From contig NZ_KB899712.1 of assembly GCF_000378445.1 (NCBI RefSeq), positions 1 to 64,000 on the forward strand: a stretch of 64,000 nucleotides of DNA, written 5' to 3'. Position 1 is the first letter of the stretch, and every line of letters begins with the position of its first letter. Of this stretch, positions 52,884 through 63,146 are shown one piece after another. The notes beneath the pieces were generated by a model. The model saw only the letters and a program-made list of their open reading frames with translations. It searched no databases and was not told where the DNA came from. Source of the DNA: Deinococcus aquatilis DSM 23025. Lineage in GTDB: Bacteria > Deinococcota > Deinococci > Deinococcales > Deinococcaceae. The translations under genes were made by a program, and so were the position numbers.

Positions 52884-52952
52884 GAGTGGGACGTGGGTTG
52901 TGGGCTGTAGGAAGGGCGCAAAAGCCCACGTCCTACAACCCGCAACCCACAA
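52884..52952 (+). repeat. Heptad-repeat tract with opposing arm
   Basis: GAGTGGG ACGTGGG then TTGTGGG, CTGTAGG (52884-52911) face complementary 7-mers at about 52925-52952 (ACCCGCA ACCCACA). GGGACGTGGG (52888-52897) pairs at 9 of 10 positions with 52925-52934. Confidence 0.75.
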
Positions 52953-52968
52953 CCGTTATGGTATCGGC

Positions 52969-53592
52969 ATGGTTACAGTCGTTTCTCATCCGCTGGTGCA
53001 GCACAAGCTTTCTCTGATGCGCGACGTGCAGACGGGTGTCAAGGAATTTCGGGAACTGGCCGCCGAACTGAGCCTGCTGCTGGCGTATGAGGCCATGCGT
53101 GACCTGGAAACGGTGCCCACGCGCCTGCATACACCCATAGAAGAGGGCGAATTCCCGATGCTCAGCGGCAAGAAGCTGGCCCTGGTCGCCATCTTGCGGG
53201 CGGGACTGATCATGACCGACGCCATCGTGCAGCTTGTTCCCGCCGCCAAAGTGGGGCATATCGGCCTGTACCGCGACCCCGCCACGCTGCAACCGGTGGC
53301 CTATTACAACAAACTCCCCACCGATATTGCCGAACGCCGGGTGTTCCTGACCGATCCGATGCTGGCAACAGGCGGCAGCGCCAGTGCAGCCATTGGATTT
53401 CTGAAGGAGGCGGGGGCGCAGACCATCAAGCTGATGTGCATTCTGGCCGCGCCCGAAGGCATTGCCGTGATTCAGCGCGACCATCCGGATGTGGACATCG
53501 TGGTGGCCGCCATCGACCCGCGCCTGAACGATCACGGCTACATCGTGCCGGGACTGGGCGACGCTGGAGACCGGATCTACGGGACGAAATAA
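52969..53592 (+). CDS. upp: Uracil phosphoribosyltransferase
   Basis: 207 residues: [71 protein letters not shown], the PRPP loop [20 protein letters not shown] and the C-terminal [13 protein letters not shown]. It salvages uracil to UMP and so feeds the effector sensed by PyrR. TATGGT (52957-52962) lies 6 nt before the ATG. Confidence 0.96.
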   Translation: MVTVVSHPLVQHKLSLMRDVQTGVKEFRELAAELSLLLAYEAMRDLETVPTRLHTPIEEGEFPMLSGKKLALVAILRAGLIMTDAIVQLVPAAKVGHIGLYRDPATLQPVAYYNKLPTDIAERRVFLTDPMLATGGSASAAIGFLKEAGAQTIKLMCILAAPEGIAVIQRDHPDVDIVVAAIDPRLNDHGYIVPGLGDAGDRIYGTK

Positions 53593-53597
53593 GCCGC

Positions 53598-54218
53598 GTG
53601 GCCCGCACCGTCAACCCTATTCAAGACCGGGCACGACGTTCGGCACTGGAAAAAGCCGCGTATCTGGCAATCTACGAGCGCGGCTATGCAGGCGTCACGC
53701 TGGCCGATATCGCCGCCCATGCAGGCGTGAGCCGGGGCACGCTGGTCTATCACTTCGGCAGTCGGGCGGGGCTGCTGGCCGCCGTCATGAAGCGTTTTAT
53801 CCGCACCATCGGCGTGGCAACCCGGCGGGCGCTGCGGCAGGCCCAGACTCCCGAAGCCAAGCTGACCGCCTTTGTAGAAAACCAGTTTTACGGCGTGCAG
53901 AACACCCGGCGCTTCTACACCGTCTCGCTGGATTTTCTGGCGGCAGCCACCCGTGACCCGGCGTTGATGGCCGTGCAGCGCGATTCCTTGCAAGACACCC
54001 TGACGTTGGACCTCGAACTGGCGCGGCTGGCCGGAGAGGAAGGCGCACAGCGACGGGCGAGACAACTGCGGGCACTGGTCGAGGGCCTCAGCGTGCGCTT
54101 TCTGGCCGATCCCGACCCCGATTTGCAGGCCTACAGGGATGATTGTTTGGCCGGGCTGCGGGCCATCTTGGGAGGCGTTGCGGAGGAACAGGGGGGTTCA
54201 TCTTCCGGGTCAGATTGA
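53598..54218 (+). CDS. TetR-family transcriptional regulator
   Basis: 206 residues. N-terminal helix-turn-helix: RSALEKAAYLAIYERGYAGVTLADIAAHAGVSRGTLVYHFGSRAGLLAAVMKRF. The ligand domain is all-helical with TRRFYTVSLDFLAAATRDPALMAVQ. GTG 53598 is 5 nt after upp. It could be the repressor of one of the palindromes seen here (CTAACGnnCGTTAG or TTAGACnnnGTCTAA), but neither site is next to it. Confidence 0.87.
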   Translation: MARTVNPIQDRARRSALEKAAYLAIYERGYAGVTLADIAAHAGVSRGTLVYHFGSRAGLLAAVMKRFIRTIGVATRRALRQAQTPEAKLTAFVENQFYGVQNTRRFYTVSLDFLAAATRDPALMAVQRDSLQDTLTLDLELARLAGEEGAQRRARQLRALVEGLSVRFLADPDPDLQAYRDDCLAGLRAILGGVAEEQGGSSSGSD

Positions 54219-54226
54219 AGCCGCGT

Positions 54227-54332
54227 GTGAACCCCCCAGTCTGCTCCCTTGCCAGCCCCCCTTAAGGGGAGCGTAGCAGCCCTTGTCCCCACCTTTAAGG
54301 GGGGGCGTTGCGCCAGCAACGGGGGGGTTCAC
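54227..54332 (+). repeat. Dispersed palindromic repeat, copy 5
   Basis: The best preserved copy: terminal GTGAACCCCCC and GGGGGGGTTCAC, inner CCCCTTAAGGGG and CGTTGCGCCAGCAACG. It lies between the stop codons of the convergent TetR and BtuF-like genes. Confidence 0.88.
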
Positions 54333-54345
54333 CCACAACCTGAGA

Positions 54346-55092
54346 TCACTCCTTGCGCCCCAGCTCCAAACCCGCCAACGCCGCCGCGATCTGCTCTGCG
54401 CCTTCGATCAGGCGGGGGCCGGGGCGTCCGAGGCCACTTTCGGGCACGCACACCACAGGCACGCCGAGGCCGCGTGCTTCGATGATTTCGGGGCGCAGTT
54501 TTTTCACCCCGCACCACGAACACACGATCAGGTCAGGGCGACTGGCCCGCACTTCTTCCAGCGTAAGGGGGCTGCTGCGTCCGGCCCGGTCTGCCAGAGC
54601 GTTTACCGCGCCGATGGTTTCCAGCAGGTCCGTGACCCACGAATCACGGGTGGCGGCGATGATGGGCCGGGGCCACCATTCCACCAGCACGCGGGGCGGG
54701 CGAGGAAAGCTGCCGTGAAGGGCCGCGAGTTGCCCGCTGAAGCGTTCCGTCAGGGCCTGCGCCCGCGCCTGCAATCCGGTGGCTTCGCCAATGGTCAGGA
54801 TGTCCTGTAAAGTCTGCGGCACACTGACTGGATCAAGCACCAGCAGGGGCAGGCCCGCCGCCTGAAGACCGTCCAGCACGCGCTCCATGCCCGGTACGCT
54901 CAGGCTTGCCAGTACCAGATCAGGCCGGGTCTCGGCCACCGCCTGCACATCTATTTGCAGGTCCGGCCCCACGCGCCGCGCCCTGTCCAGCCCCGGCGCG
55001 TCGCTGTGGTTGTCGGCGGCCACCACCCATTCGGCCACCCCCAGCGCCGCCAAAATATCGGAGTTACTGGAAGTCAGGGAAGCGAGTCGCAT
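54346..55092 (-). CDS. BtuF/FepB-type helical metal-receptor protein without signal peptide
   Basis: 248 residues with the fold of class III ABC substrate-binding proteins: RLASLTSSNSDILAALGVAEWVVAADNHSD, DLVLASLSVPGMERVLDGLQAAGLPLLVLDP, LIVCSWCGVKKLRPEIIEARGLGVPVVCVPESGLGRPGPRLIEGAEQI. It matches cobalamin-binding BtuF-like proteins, but the fold begins at the first residue and there is no signal peptide or transporter gene nearby. ATG 55092 is chosen because TACACT lies 6 nt upstream. A cytosolic cobamide- or haem-related role is possible. Confidence 0.82.
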   Translation of the reverse strand: MRLASLTSSNSDILAALGVAEWVVAADNHSDAPGLDRARRVGPDLQIDVQAVAETRPDLVLASLSVPGMERVLDGLQAAGLPLLVLDPVSVPQTLQDILTIGEATGLQARAQALTERFSGQLAALHGSFPRPPRVLVEWWPRPIIAATRDSWVTDLLETIGAVNALADRAGRSSPLTLEEVRASRPDLIVCSWCGVKKLRPEIIEARGLGVPVVCVPESGLGRPGPRLIEGAEQIAAALAGLELGRKE

Positions 55093-55232
55093 GCACGCAG
55101 TGTAGCGGGCCGTCACGCCGTTCTCACGCGCAGGGCGGCCTCTTTAGCGACCCCAAAGACAGCCCGGAACTTTGGCCTGAAAAGCTGCCCAGCACAGTCA
55201 AACGCCCCCTGACCGTATGGTAGGGTGGGCCT

Positions 55233-55949
55233 ATGAAGAACACGTTCGCCGTCACCATGACGTTGCTGCTGGCCCTGACGCTGGGCGGCTCCTACGGTGC
55301 CTACCGGATAGCCACCACCCCCCACGAAGAAACCAAGGCCGAAGGCGGCACGGCTGGGCAAGAAGAACGCGCCGGATCGGTACCCACCGAAGAAGCGCCC
55401 AGCGCAACCAGTTCGGCCACCGGTGCGGCAGGCGCGGCGGCAGCTCAGGGCAACGCCAAAGCTCCCAATCAGGGCGGCGAGCAGGCCGGAGCCAACGGCG
55501 CAGTTGCCAACAGTCAGGGGGCAGCCAGTGGCGGCCAGGAAAACGGCCAGACCGAAAACAACAGCACCACAGTCGCCACGACTGAGGGCACGCAGGCAGG
55601 CGAAAACACCACCGCCAACGCAGGCGGCGAAACCGGACGGCCTCCCGGAGAAACGGCAGCCACCGGCGCAACCGTCACCACCGATGCGGGCGACGTGACC
55701 GCAGGCAAGACCAAATTCGCCGTGACCTGTGCGGGGTGCCACGGTGCAGAGGGCGGGGGCGGCATCGGCGCGGCCCTGAACACCGCCGACGGCCCCAAGA
55801 GCTGGACGCTGGATCAGTTCAAGCTGACGCTGCGTGAAGGCAAAACCCCTGACCGGGAACTGGCAGCCACCATGCCCCGCTTCTCTGCCGAGCAGGTCAG
55901 CGACGAAGAAGTGGCCAATCTCCATGCCTTCATCAAGACGCTGAACTGA
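55233..55949 (+). CDS. Membrane-anchored c-type cytochrome with long linker
   Basis: 238 residues. N-terminal signal/anchor MKNTFAVTMTLLLALTLGGSYGAY, then about 120 residues of Ala/Gly/Thr/Glu/Asn low-complexity linker, then one haem-binding CAGCH (about 167) and the sixth ligand Met in ATMPRFSAEQVSDEEVANLHAFIKTL. Class I cytochrome c domain of about 80 residues at the end of a flexible tether. TAGGGT sits 6 nt before the ATG. A terminator follows. Confidence 0.9.
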   Translation: MKNTFAVTMTLLLALTLGGSYGAYRIATTPHEETKAEGGTAGQEERAGSVPTEEAPSATSSATGAAGAAAAQGNAKAPNQGGEQAGANGAVANSQGAASGGQENGQTENNSTTVATTEGTQAGENTTANAGGETGRPPGETAATGATVTTDAGDVTAGKTKFAVTCAGCHGAEGGGGIGAALNTADGPKSWTLDQFKLTLREGKTPDRELAATMPRFSAEQVSDEEVANLHAFIKTLN

Positions 55950-55970
55950 GGTTCAAGCCCTTCCAGAAAC

Positions 55971-55994
55971 CCCGCCACATCCGGCGGGTTTTTT
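55971..55994 (+). terminator. Terminator of the cytochrome gene
   Basis: CCCGCC (55971-55976) pairs with GGCGGG (55983-55988), then TTTTTT. Confidence 0.88.
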
Positions 55995-56050
55995 GTTGCC
56001 GGGGCCAGAGCGGAGGGCCATCATCAGAATCCAGACTCTATGCTGAGGCC

Positions 56051-56917
56051 GTGACTTCTGGCCTGCTGCTGACCACCTCTCCCCTGCCGGATGAATGGGC
56101 AGGTTGGGCCGTGCAGCCTGCCACCACCGACGCCCTGCCACACGCGGCGGGCCTGCTGATTCCGCACGACGACCAACCGGTACAGGACGTGCAGAACAGA
56201 CCAGACCGCTGGGCACTGCTGATGCTGGTCTCAGGCGCGGTGCGCGGCGGCCTGCCCGTATTGGCCTGGGGTTCAGGTGCAGCACTGGCAGGCCGGGTGC
56301 TGGGAGCAGCCATTCAGACCGGAGTTCAGACGGAGGAAAACGAAAGTACGGCACAGGAATGGGCGGCCCTTCCGCGCAACGCCCACGCCGAACGCTGGCT
56401 GGGCACTGCGCCCCTGCTGTGGAAGGCAGGCAACGTGACTGCCTGGGCCGGAAAAACCTTGCCCGACACACTGAAACAGGAGTTCCTGACTCTGCTGGAG
56501 ACGCCCACGCCCCGCACCCCGGCCACGCCGCTGGACAGCATCGGCGGAGAGGCCGCCCTGCGCCCGCTGCTGGCCGATTTTTATGCACGGGCGCGGGCAG
56601 ATGAGGTGCTGGGGCCAGTCTTTGCGGCCCATGTACAGGATTGGGAGGCACATCTGGAGGCCGTGACCGCCTTCTGGGTCACGATGCTGGGAGGCCGGGC
56701 ACTGGGGGGCGGGGCAGTATGGCGCGGCAACCTGAACCACATTCACGCGCCGTTGGGGGTGCGGGGCGTGCATCTGGCCCGCTGGCTGGCCCTGTTCCGC
56801 GCCGCCGCCGAAGCCCACCTGCCACCCGACGCCGCGCAAATACTGACCGCCCGCGCCGAGGCGATGGGCAAGCGGCTGGGGCGACAGCGTGCGGGGGCAG
56901 GTTCGCCTCCTCACTGA
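56051..56917 (+). CDS. Fusion: degenerate class I GATase-like domain plus group III truncated haemoglobin
   Basis: 288 residues. The C-terminal part (about 165-288) is a group III truncated haemoglobin: Tyr of LLADFYARARADEVLGPVF (B10), DWEAHLEAVTAFWVTMLGG, proximal His in NHIHAPLGVRG and ARWLALF with the Trp of helix G. The N-terminal part (about 1-160) looks like a class I glutamine amidotransferase whose nucleophile elbow reads VLAWGSGAALAGRVLGA, so the catalytic Cys is absent. GTG 56051 with TATGCT (56039-56044) 6 nt upstream; no second start is apparent before the globin part. Probably an O2/NO-binding protein; the GATase call is tentative. Confidence 0.78.
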   Translation: MTSGLLLTTSPLPDEWAGWAVQPATTDALPHAAGLLIPHDDQPVQDVQNRPDRWALLMLVSGAVRGGLPVLAWGSGAALAGRVLGAAIQTGVQTEENESTAQEWAALPRNAHAERWLGTAPLLWKAGNVTAWAGKTLPDTLKQEFLTLLETPTPRTPATPLDSIGGEAALRPLLADFYARARADEVLGPVFAAHVQDWEAHLEAVTAFWVTMLGGRALGGGAVWRGNLNHIHAPLGVRGVHLARWLALFRAAAEAHLPPDAAQILTARAEAMGKRLGRQRAGAGSPPH

Positions 56918-56976
56918 TTGCGCCCCACTGATCCCGCATGGGAACCTCTCTCATGGTGGGCGCGTACTTTGCTGAT

Positions 56977-58611
<1,635 letters not shown>

Positions 58612-58612
58612 G

Positions 58613-58673
58613 GAGCGTAGAGGGTGGATCGTGGAACGTGGGAACAGCCAAACCACGATCTACGATCCACCTT
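58613..58673 (+). repeat. Heptad-repeat tract, palindromic
   Basis: GAGCGTA, GAGGGTG, GATCGTG, GAACGTG (58613-58640) face CCACGAT, CTACGAT, CCACCTT (58653-58673). It begins 1 nt after the sppA stop. Confidence 0.78.
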
Positions 58674-58688
58674 CTCTGTCAGCCAACT

Positions 58689-60485
58689 TCAGTTGCTGCT
58701 GACCGCTTCCTCATACGCCTCAATCTGCCCCCGAATCACATTCAGGCTGCCTTCCCAGAACTCCGGCGCGTGTAGATCGATGCCGAACCCGGCAGCCAGC
58801 GTGCGGGCGTCGGCCTGACCTGTGCCTGCCAGCAGTTCGTCGTAGCGGGCCTGAAAGTCGGCTTCCTGACCCTTTTCCCGCGCCTGCACATACTGGGCAT
58901 ACAGGCCCAAACCGAACAGCAGGCCGAAGGTATAGGGATAGTTGTAAAAAGACAGCGAGTAATAGTGCGGCTTGACGGCCCACATGTACGGGTGCGGCGT
59001 GGCGAGGGCGTCGCCGTAGGTTTCGCGCTGCGCCCAGACCATCAGGTCGCTGAACTCCTGCGGGGTCAGGTCGCGCTCGGCCCGTTTTTCAAAGACCGCC
59101 CGCTCGAACAGAAAGCGAGAGTGGATGTCCACGACGACCTGCGCGTGCCCCAGCAGTTGCGTTTCCAGCACGTATAACCGCTCTGCGCCCGTGGCCTGCT
59201 CCAGCGCCGCATTCTGAATAATGGTTTCGCAGAAGATGCTGGCGGTTTCGGCCAGGGTCATGGGCGTTTCGCGTTGCAGCGGTGTGCGGTCAGCCTTCAC
59301 CATGTTGTGATAGCCATGCCCCAGCTCGTGCGCCAGCGTGGAAACACTGTCCAGACTGGGATCGTGGTTCATCAGAATGCGGCTGTCTGCACCCTGCCAG
59401 CCCATGCAGAAGGCTCCGCCGCGCTTGCCGTCGCGGGGGCCAGCGTCGATCCAGTCGCCCTCAAAGGCGCGGGCGGCGAAATCTCCCAATTTGCTGGAAA
59501 AGGCCCGGAACTGGGTTTCCACGAAGTCCTTGCCCGCGTTGTACGTCCATTCGGTTTCGCTGCGTCCAGCAGGGGCAAAGAGGTCCCACCAATCCAGTTG
59601 GGGCTTGCCCATGCCCCGCGCTTTGGCCGCAAAGTAACGCCGGAAATCGGGAAACGAGCGCACCACGGCGGCCTGCATGGCGTCCAGCGTTTCGCGGTCT
59701 ATGCCGTGGGTCAGCAGACTGGGAGCCACCGCGTCGGCAAAGCCCCGGCGGGCGGCCAGCGTGCCTTCCTCACCCTTCACTCCGTTCAGGGCGGCGGCCA
59801 GCACCACTTCCGCATCCTTCCAGACGGCAATTTCGGCGTGGTAGGCATCCTGACGCACGCTGGCATCGGGGTCGGTGGCAAGGGCACGCAGGGCAGTCAC
59901 GGGCAATTTTTGGCCCCGGAAATCGCCTTTCAGGATACTGGTGACGTTGCCATGCAATTTGCTCCAACCGCCCGCACCACTGGGCCGTAGGCGGGCCGCC
60001 AGATCCTCTTCATCCGGCGACATCTGATGCTGGGCGTACACCACAGCGCGGCGAATCAGGTGTTCGTGGGCGCGGGCCACCTCTGATTCGGCCAGCAGCG
60101 CCTCTACATCCTGCCCCCCCAGCCAGGCCGTGAGGCGCGAGCGCAGCGGCCCCAGCGGCAGCGTCAGCGTGGTCAGGTCGCCCTGCGCCCGCTGCGCCTC
60201 GGCGTCGCGGCTATCGGTGGTGACAAAGGCGCTGATGAAGGCCCGCACGGTGGTCAGGCGCAGGGAGAGGTCATTCAGGCCGCCCAGCACCTGCTCCAGC
60301 GTGTGCGGCGTGGCAACCGCACCACCCTTTTGCACGCCCACCGAATCAAACAGGGTTTCCAGCGCCTGCACCTGCCCGCGCAACTCGGCAAGGTCGGCGG
60401 CAAAGCGGGGATCGGTCAGGCCGCTATACAGATCGTCGGTGCGCCAGCGGGGCAATTCCGCTGCGGGAGACTGAGTTGGGGTCAT
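58689..60485 (-). CDS. pepF: Oligoendopeptidase F, M3 family
   Basis: 598 residues. Zinc motif HExxH in STLAHELGHGYHNM (about 380) with the downstream Glu in PMTLAETASIFCET. N-terminal helical region WRTDDLYSGLTDPRFAADLAELRGQVQALETLFD is typical of PepF. It degrades oligopeptides in the cytosol. TACACT lies 7 nt before the ATG on the minus strand. Confidence 0.93.
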   Translation of the reverse strand: MTPTQSPAAELPRWRTDDLYSGLTDPRFAADLAELRGQVQALETLFDSVGVQKGGAVATPHTLEQVLGGLNDLSLRLTTVRAFISAFVTTDSRDAEAQRAQGDLTTLTLPLGPLRSRLTAWLGGQDVEALLAESEVARAHEHLIRRAVVYAQHQMSPDEEDLAARLRPSGAGGWSKLHGNVTSILKGDFRGQKLPVTALRALATDPDASVRQDAYHAEIAVWKDAEVVLAAALNGVKGEEGTLAARRGFADAVAPSLLTHGIDRETLDAMQAAVVRSFPDFRRYFAAKARGMGKPQLDWWDLFAPAGRSETEWTYNAGKDFVETQFRAFSSKLGDFAARAFEGDWIDAGPRDGKRGGAFCMGWQGADSRILMNHDPSLDSVSTLAHELGHGYHNMVKADRTPLQRETPMTLAETASIFCETIIQNAALEQATGAERLYVLETQLLGHAQVVVDIHSRFLFERAVFEKRAERDLTPQEFSDLMVWAQRETYGDALATPHPYMWAVKPHYYSLSFYNYPYTFGLLFGLGLYAQYVQAREKGQEADFQARYDELLAGTGQADARTLAAGFGIDLHAPEFWEGSLNVIRGQIEAYEEAVSSN

Positions 60486-60550
60486 GCAGGGCAGTGTAAA
60501 ACAGAAGATCGGGGAATGGAGCGGCTATTGCAAAGGGCAACCGCTTTGTT

Positions 60551-60594
60551 CACTCACCCCCTCCCCAACTCTCCCCCCTCAAGGGTGAGGGAGC
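60551..60594. repeat. C-rich intergenic hairpin
   Basis: CACCCCCTCCCC, then CTCCC-CCCTCAAGGG-TGA-GGGAG nested pairing. Similar in style to the C/G-run element at 26575-26618. It lies between phoU and pepF. Confidence 0.55.
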
Positions 60595-60618
60595 AAAACA
60601 CCTAGCCCTCCTGTCCCC

Positions 60619-61296
60619 CTATCCCACCCGGTCTATGTCTACCTTCGCCAACTGCCCCAGCACCAGCGCTTCTAGTCGCTCTGCGACGTTGACCAGATGA
60701 TCTCCAAGGCGTTCCAGATTGCGGGCCATGCGTCCGGCGGTCAGGGCCACCTCGGTATCTTCGGGGCGCTCCAGCAGGCGCGTCAGGCTGGCCCGCTGCA
60801 TCTGCTCGTACAGGGCGTCTACCTGCTCGAAATCCAGCCGCATCACCTCGCGGGCGGCGGTCAGGTCGCGCTCGGCAAAGGCGTAGGCCAGCCGCTCCAC
60901 CATCTCCGAGAGCAGGCGCACCAGCGGCAGGGCGTCTTGCAGGGTGGCGCTGCGGGTGCGGGGGGCCAGCGTTTCCAGATCCCGCGCCACCGTGAAGGCG
61001 TAGTCTCCGACACGCTCCAGGTTGGTCAGGCTGCGGAAGACCAGCAGATGAAAAGCCAAGTCTTCGGCACACAGCCCCAGCGAAAAGGCGTGCAGGCAGG
61101 CGTCTTCTATTTCCCGCTCCAGCGCGTCGGTTTCGCGTTCCAGCCCTTTGGCTCTGGCCGTCAGGCCCGCGAATTCTGCACGGTCATTGGCGTCGCGCAC
61201 GGCATCCAACTGCTCCAGGGTAATGCTGAGCATCCGCAGAAAGCGGGCTGTAATGTGTGCGCTGCTCTCTTTGCCGTCGTCTATGGTTGTGGTCAC
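60619..61296 (-). CDS. phoU: Phosphate signalling protein PhoU
   Basis: 225 residues, all-helical with two PhoU repeats carrying ...NLERVGDYAFTVARDLE (about 95) and NLERLGDHLVNVAERLE (about 200), the metal-binding E/DxxxD motifs. PhoU links the Pst transporter to its sensor kinase. GTG 61296 is the start; a GATACT -10-like box lies about 25 nt upstream. A terminator separates it from pstB, so it may have its own promoter. Confidence 0.94.
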   Translation of the reverse strand: MTTTIDDGKESSAHITARFLRMLSITLEQLDAVRDANDRAEFAGLTARAKGLERETDALEREIEDACLHAFSLGLCAEDLAFHLLVFRSLTNLERVGDYAFTVARDLETLAPRTRSATLQDALPLVRLLSEMVERLAYAFAERDLTAAREVMRLDFEQVDALYEQMQRASLTRLLERPEDTEVALTAGRMARNLERLGDHLVNVAERLEALVLGQLAKVDIDRVG

Positions 61297-61386
61297 GCCG
61301 CCCCTGCCATCATGCTCGCAGTATCGTAGCGGGTTGTGATGGGGGGGTCAGGCCATCCAACCAAACGGGACAGCCAGACAGGACAG

Positions 61387-61422
61387 CAAAAGCCCCGCCC
61401 GAAACGTAAACGCCGGGCGGGG
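61387..61422 (-). terminator. Terminator of pstB
   Basis: On the minus strand CCCCGCCCG (61422-61414) pairs with CGGGCGGGG (61401-61393), then CTTTTGCTG. Confidence 0.8.
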
Positions 61423-61448
61423 TCGAAACCAGTCTGGGCGGTGGGCAA

Positions 61449-62213
61449 TCAGCCGAAGCGCCCGGTCACGTAGGCTTCGGTACGCTCATCGCGGGGGCTG
61501 GTGAAAATCTGATCGGTCACGCCGTGTTCGACGAGGTCGCCGTTCAGGAAAAAGCTGGTGGTGCCGCTGACACGGGCCGCCTGATGCATGTTATGGGTCA
61601 CGATGATGATGGTCGTGACCTTTTTCAGCTCGCTCATCAGGTCTTCGATTTTGGCGGTGCTGGCAGGGTCAAGGGCGCTGGTGGGTTCGTCCATCAGCAG
61701 GATTTCGGGTTCGACGGCCAAAGCCCGCGCAATGCACAGGCGTTGCTGCTGCCCACCCGAGAGGCCCGTGGCAGGCGTCTTCAGGCGGTCTTTGACCTCT
61801 TCCCAGAGGGCCGCGCCGCGCAGACTGCGTTCGGCCACTTCCATCAGGCGCTTGTTGTCGCGGATTCCGGCCAACTTGAGGCCGCTGACCACGTTGTCAA
61901 AGACGCTCATGGTGGGAAAGGGGTTGGGCTTCTGGAAGACCATGCCCACGCGGCGGCGCATGTTCACGGGGTCCACGCCGGGGCCATACACGTCCTCGCC
62001 GTCCAGCAGGATTTTGCCGGTCACGCGTGCGCCGGGGGTCAGATCGTGCATGCGGTTGATGGCCCGCAGAAAGGTGGTTTTGCCGCATCCGCTGGGGCCG
62101 ATCAGGGCGTTCACGGAGCCGCGCTGCACTTCCAGATGAACATTCTTGACGGCCTGCTTGCTGCCATAAAAAATATTGACGTCGTGGGCGGTCAGGATGG
62201 GAACAGCGGTCAT
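61449..62213 (-). CDS. pstB: Phosphate ABC transporter ATP-binding protein
   Basis: 254 residues. Walker [18 protein letters not shown], signature [36 protein letters not shown]-loop [15 protein letters not shown], and PstB-specific [30 protein letters not shown]. It drives phosphate import with PstA and PstC. AAAAGGAG lies upstream of ATG 62213. Confidence 0.97.
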   Translation of the reverse strand: MTAVPILTAHDVNIFYGSKQAVKNVHLEVQRGSVNALIGPSGCGKTTFLRAINRMHDLTPGARVTGKILLDGEDVYGPGVDPVNMRRRVGMVFQKPNPFPTMSVFDNVVSGLKLAGIRDNKRLMEVAERSLRGAALWEEVKDRLKTPATGLSGGQQQRLCIARALAVEPEILLMDEPTSALDPASTAKIEDLMSELKKVTTIIIVTHNMHQAARVSGTTSFFLNGDLVEHGVTDQIFTSPRDERTEAYVTGRFG

Positions 62214-62232
62214 GGGGACTCCTTTTGGAGGG

Positions 62233-62253
62233 GTGTGGAATGTGGGTTGTGGG
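62233..62253 (+). repeat. Heptad-repeat tract
   Basis: GTGTGGA, ATGTGGG, TTGTGGG then AAAAACT, between pstA and pstB. Operon spacing there is otherwise tight. Confidence 0.65.
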
Positions 62254-62276
62254 AAAAACTGCTGATCTGACTGCCC

Positions 62277-63146
62277 CTATTTGCGCTGGCGGGTCACGTA
62301 GCGGGCGAGCATACTGGTGGCAAAAATCAGCAGGATCAGCAGCAAGGCCCCGGCTTTGGCAAGGCGCTGGTTTTCATCGTAGGCGCTGGTGGCTCCCCGG
62401 TAGATTTCGAGGGGCAGAGCGCTCATGGGCTTGCTGGGATCAAAGTTGACATTGGGATTACCGAAGGCCGTGAACAGCAGCGGCGCGGCTTCTCCGGCCA
62501 CGCGGGCCAGCGCCAGCATGACGCCCGTGATGATGCCCCCACGTGCAGCAGGCAGCACGATTCGCATGATGACCAACCACTGCGGCAGCCCCAGCGCCAG
62601 CCCCGCTTCACGCACGTTCAGGGGCACCAGTTTCAGCACTTCTTCGGTGGTACGAACCACGATGGGAATCATCAGGAAGCCGAGGGCCAGTGCGCCCGCC
62701 AACCCGCTGAAGCCGAAGACCAGCACGATCAGGCCGTAGGCGACCAGACCCATCACGATGGCCGGAATGCCCGCCAGCACGTCGCTGATCATGCGGATGG
62801 TGGGCATCAGGGGGTGGCGCGGGTACTCGGCCAAGAAAATCCCGCCTGCCACGCCCACCAGCACGCCGATCACGCTCGCCATCGCCAGCATGGTGACGCT
62901 GCCCAGAATGGCGTTCAGCAGGCCGCCGCCCGTTTCACCTTCGGGGGCCGGGGTCTTGGTAAAGAAGTCCAGATTCAGTGCGCCCACGCCCTCGCGCAGC
63001 AGGTACAGGAAAATCAGGATCAGGGGCGCGACCACAGCCAGCGTTGCCAGCAAGATCAGGCCGCCCATCAGGGTGTTGCGGATACGCCGGGCCGGAGACA
63101 GCTTGGCCGAAGAGCGGGAGACGGTAGACAGGGCCGTACTCATCAT
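62277..63146 (-). CDS. pstA: Phosphate ABC transporter permease PstA
   Basis: 289 residues, about six membrane helices ([64 protein letters not shown], and others). The permease loop is [55 protein letters not shown] 63146 overlaps the pstC stop (ATGA), which decides the start. Confidence 0.95.
   Translation of the reverse strand: MMSTALSTVSRSSAKLSPARRIRNTLMGGLILLATLAVVAPLILIFLYLLREGVGALNLDFFTKTPAPEGETGGGLLNAILGSVTMLAMASVIGVLVGVAGGIFLAEYPRHPLMPTIRMISDVLAGIPAIVMGLVAYGLIVLVFGFSGLAGALALGFLMIPIVVRTTEEVLKLVPLNVREAGLALGLPQWLVIMRIVLPAARGGIITGVMLALARVAGEAAPLLFTAFGNPNVNFDPSKPMSALPLEIYRGATSAYDENQRLAKAGALLLILLIFATSMLARYVTRQRK

Noticed and set aside
54191..54218. Dispersed repeat extending into the TetR coding end
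   Set aside because: GGGGGGTTCATC resembles the element's end, but the surrounding bases do not align; the true element starts after the stop codon.
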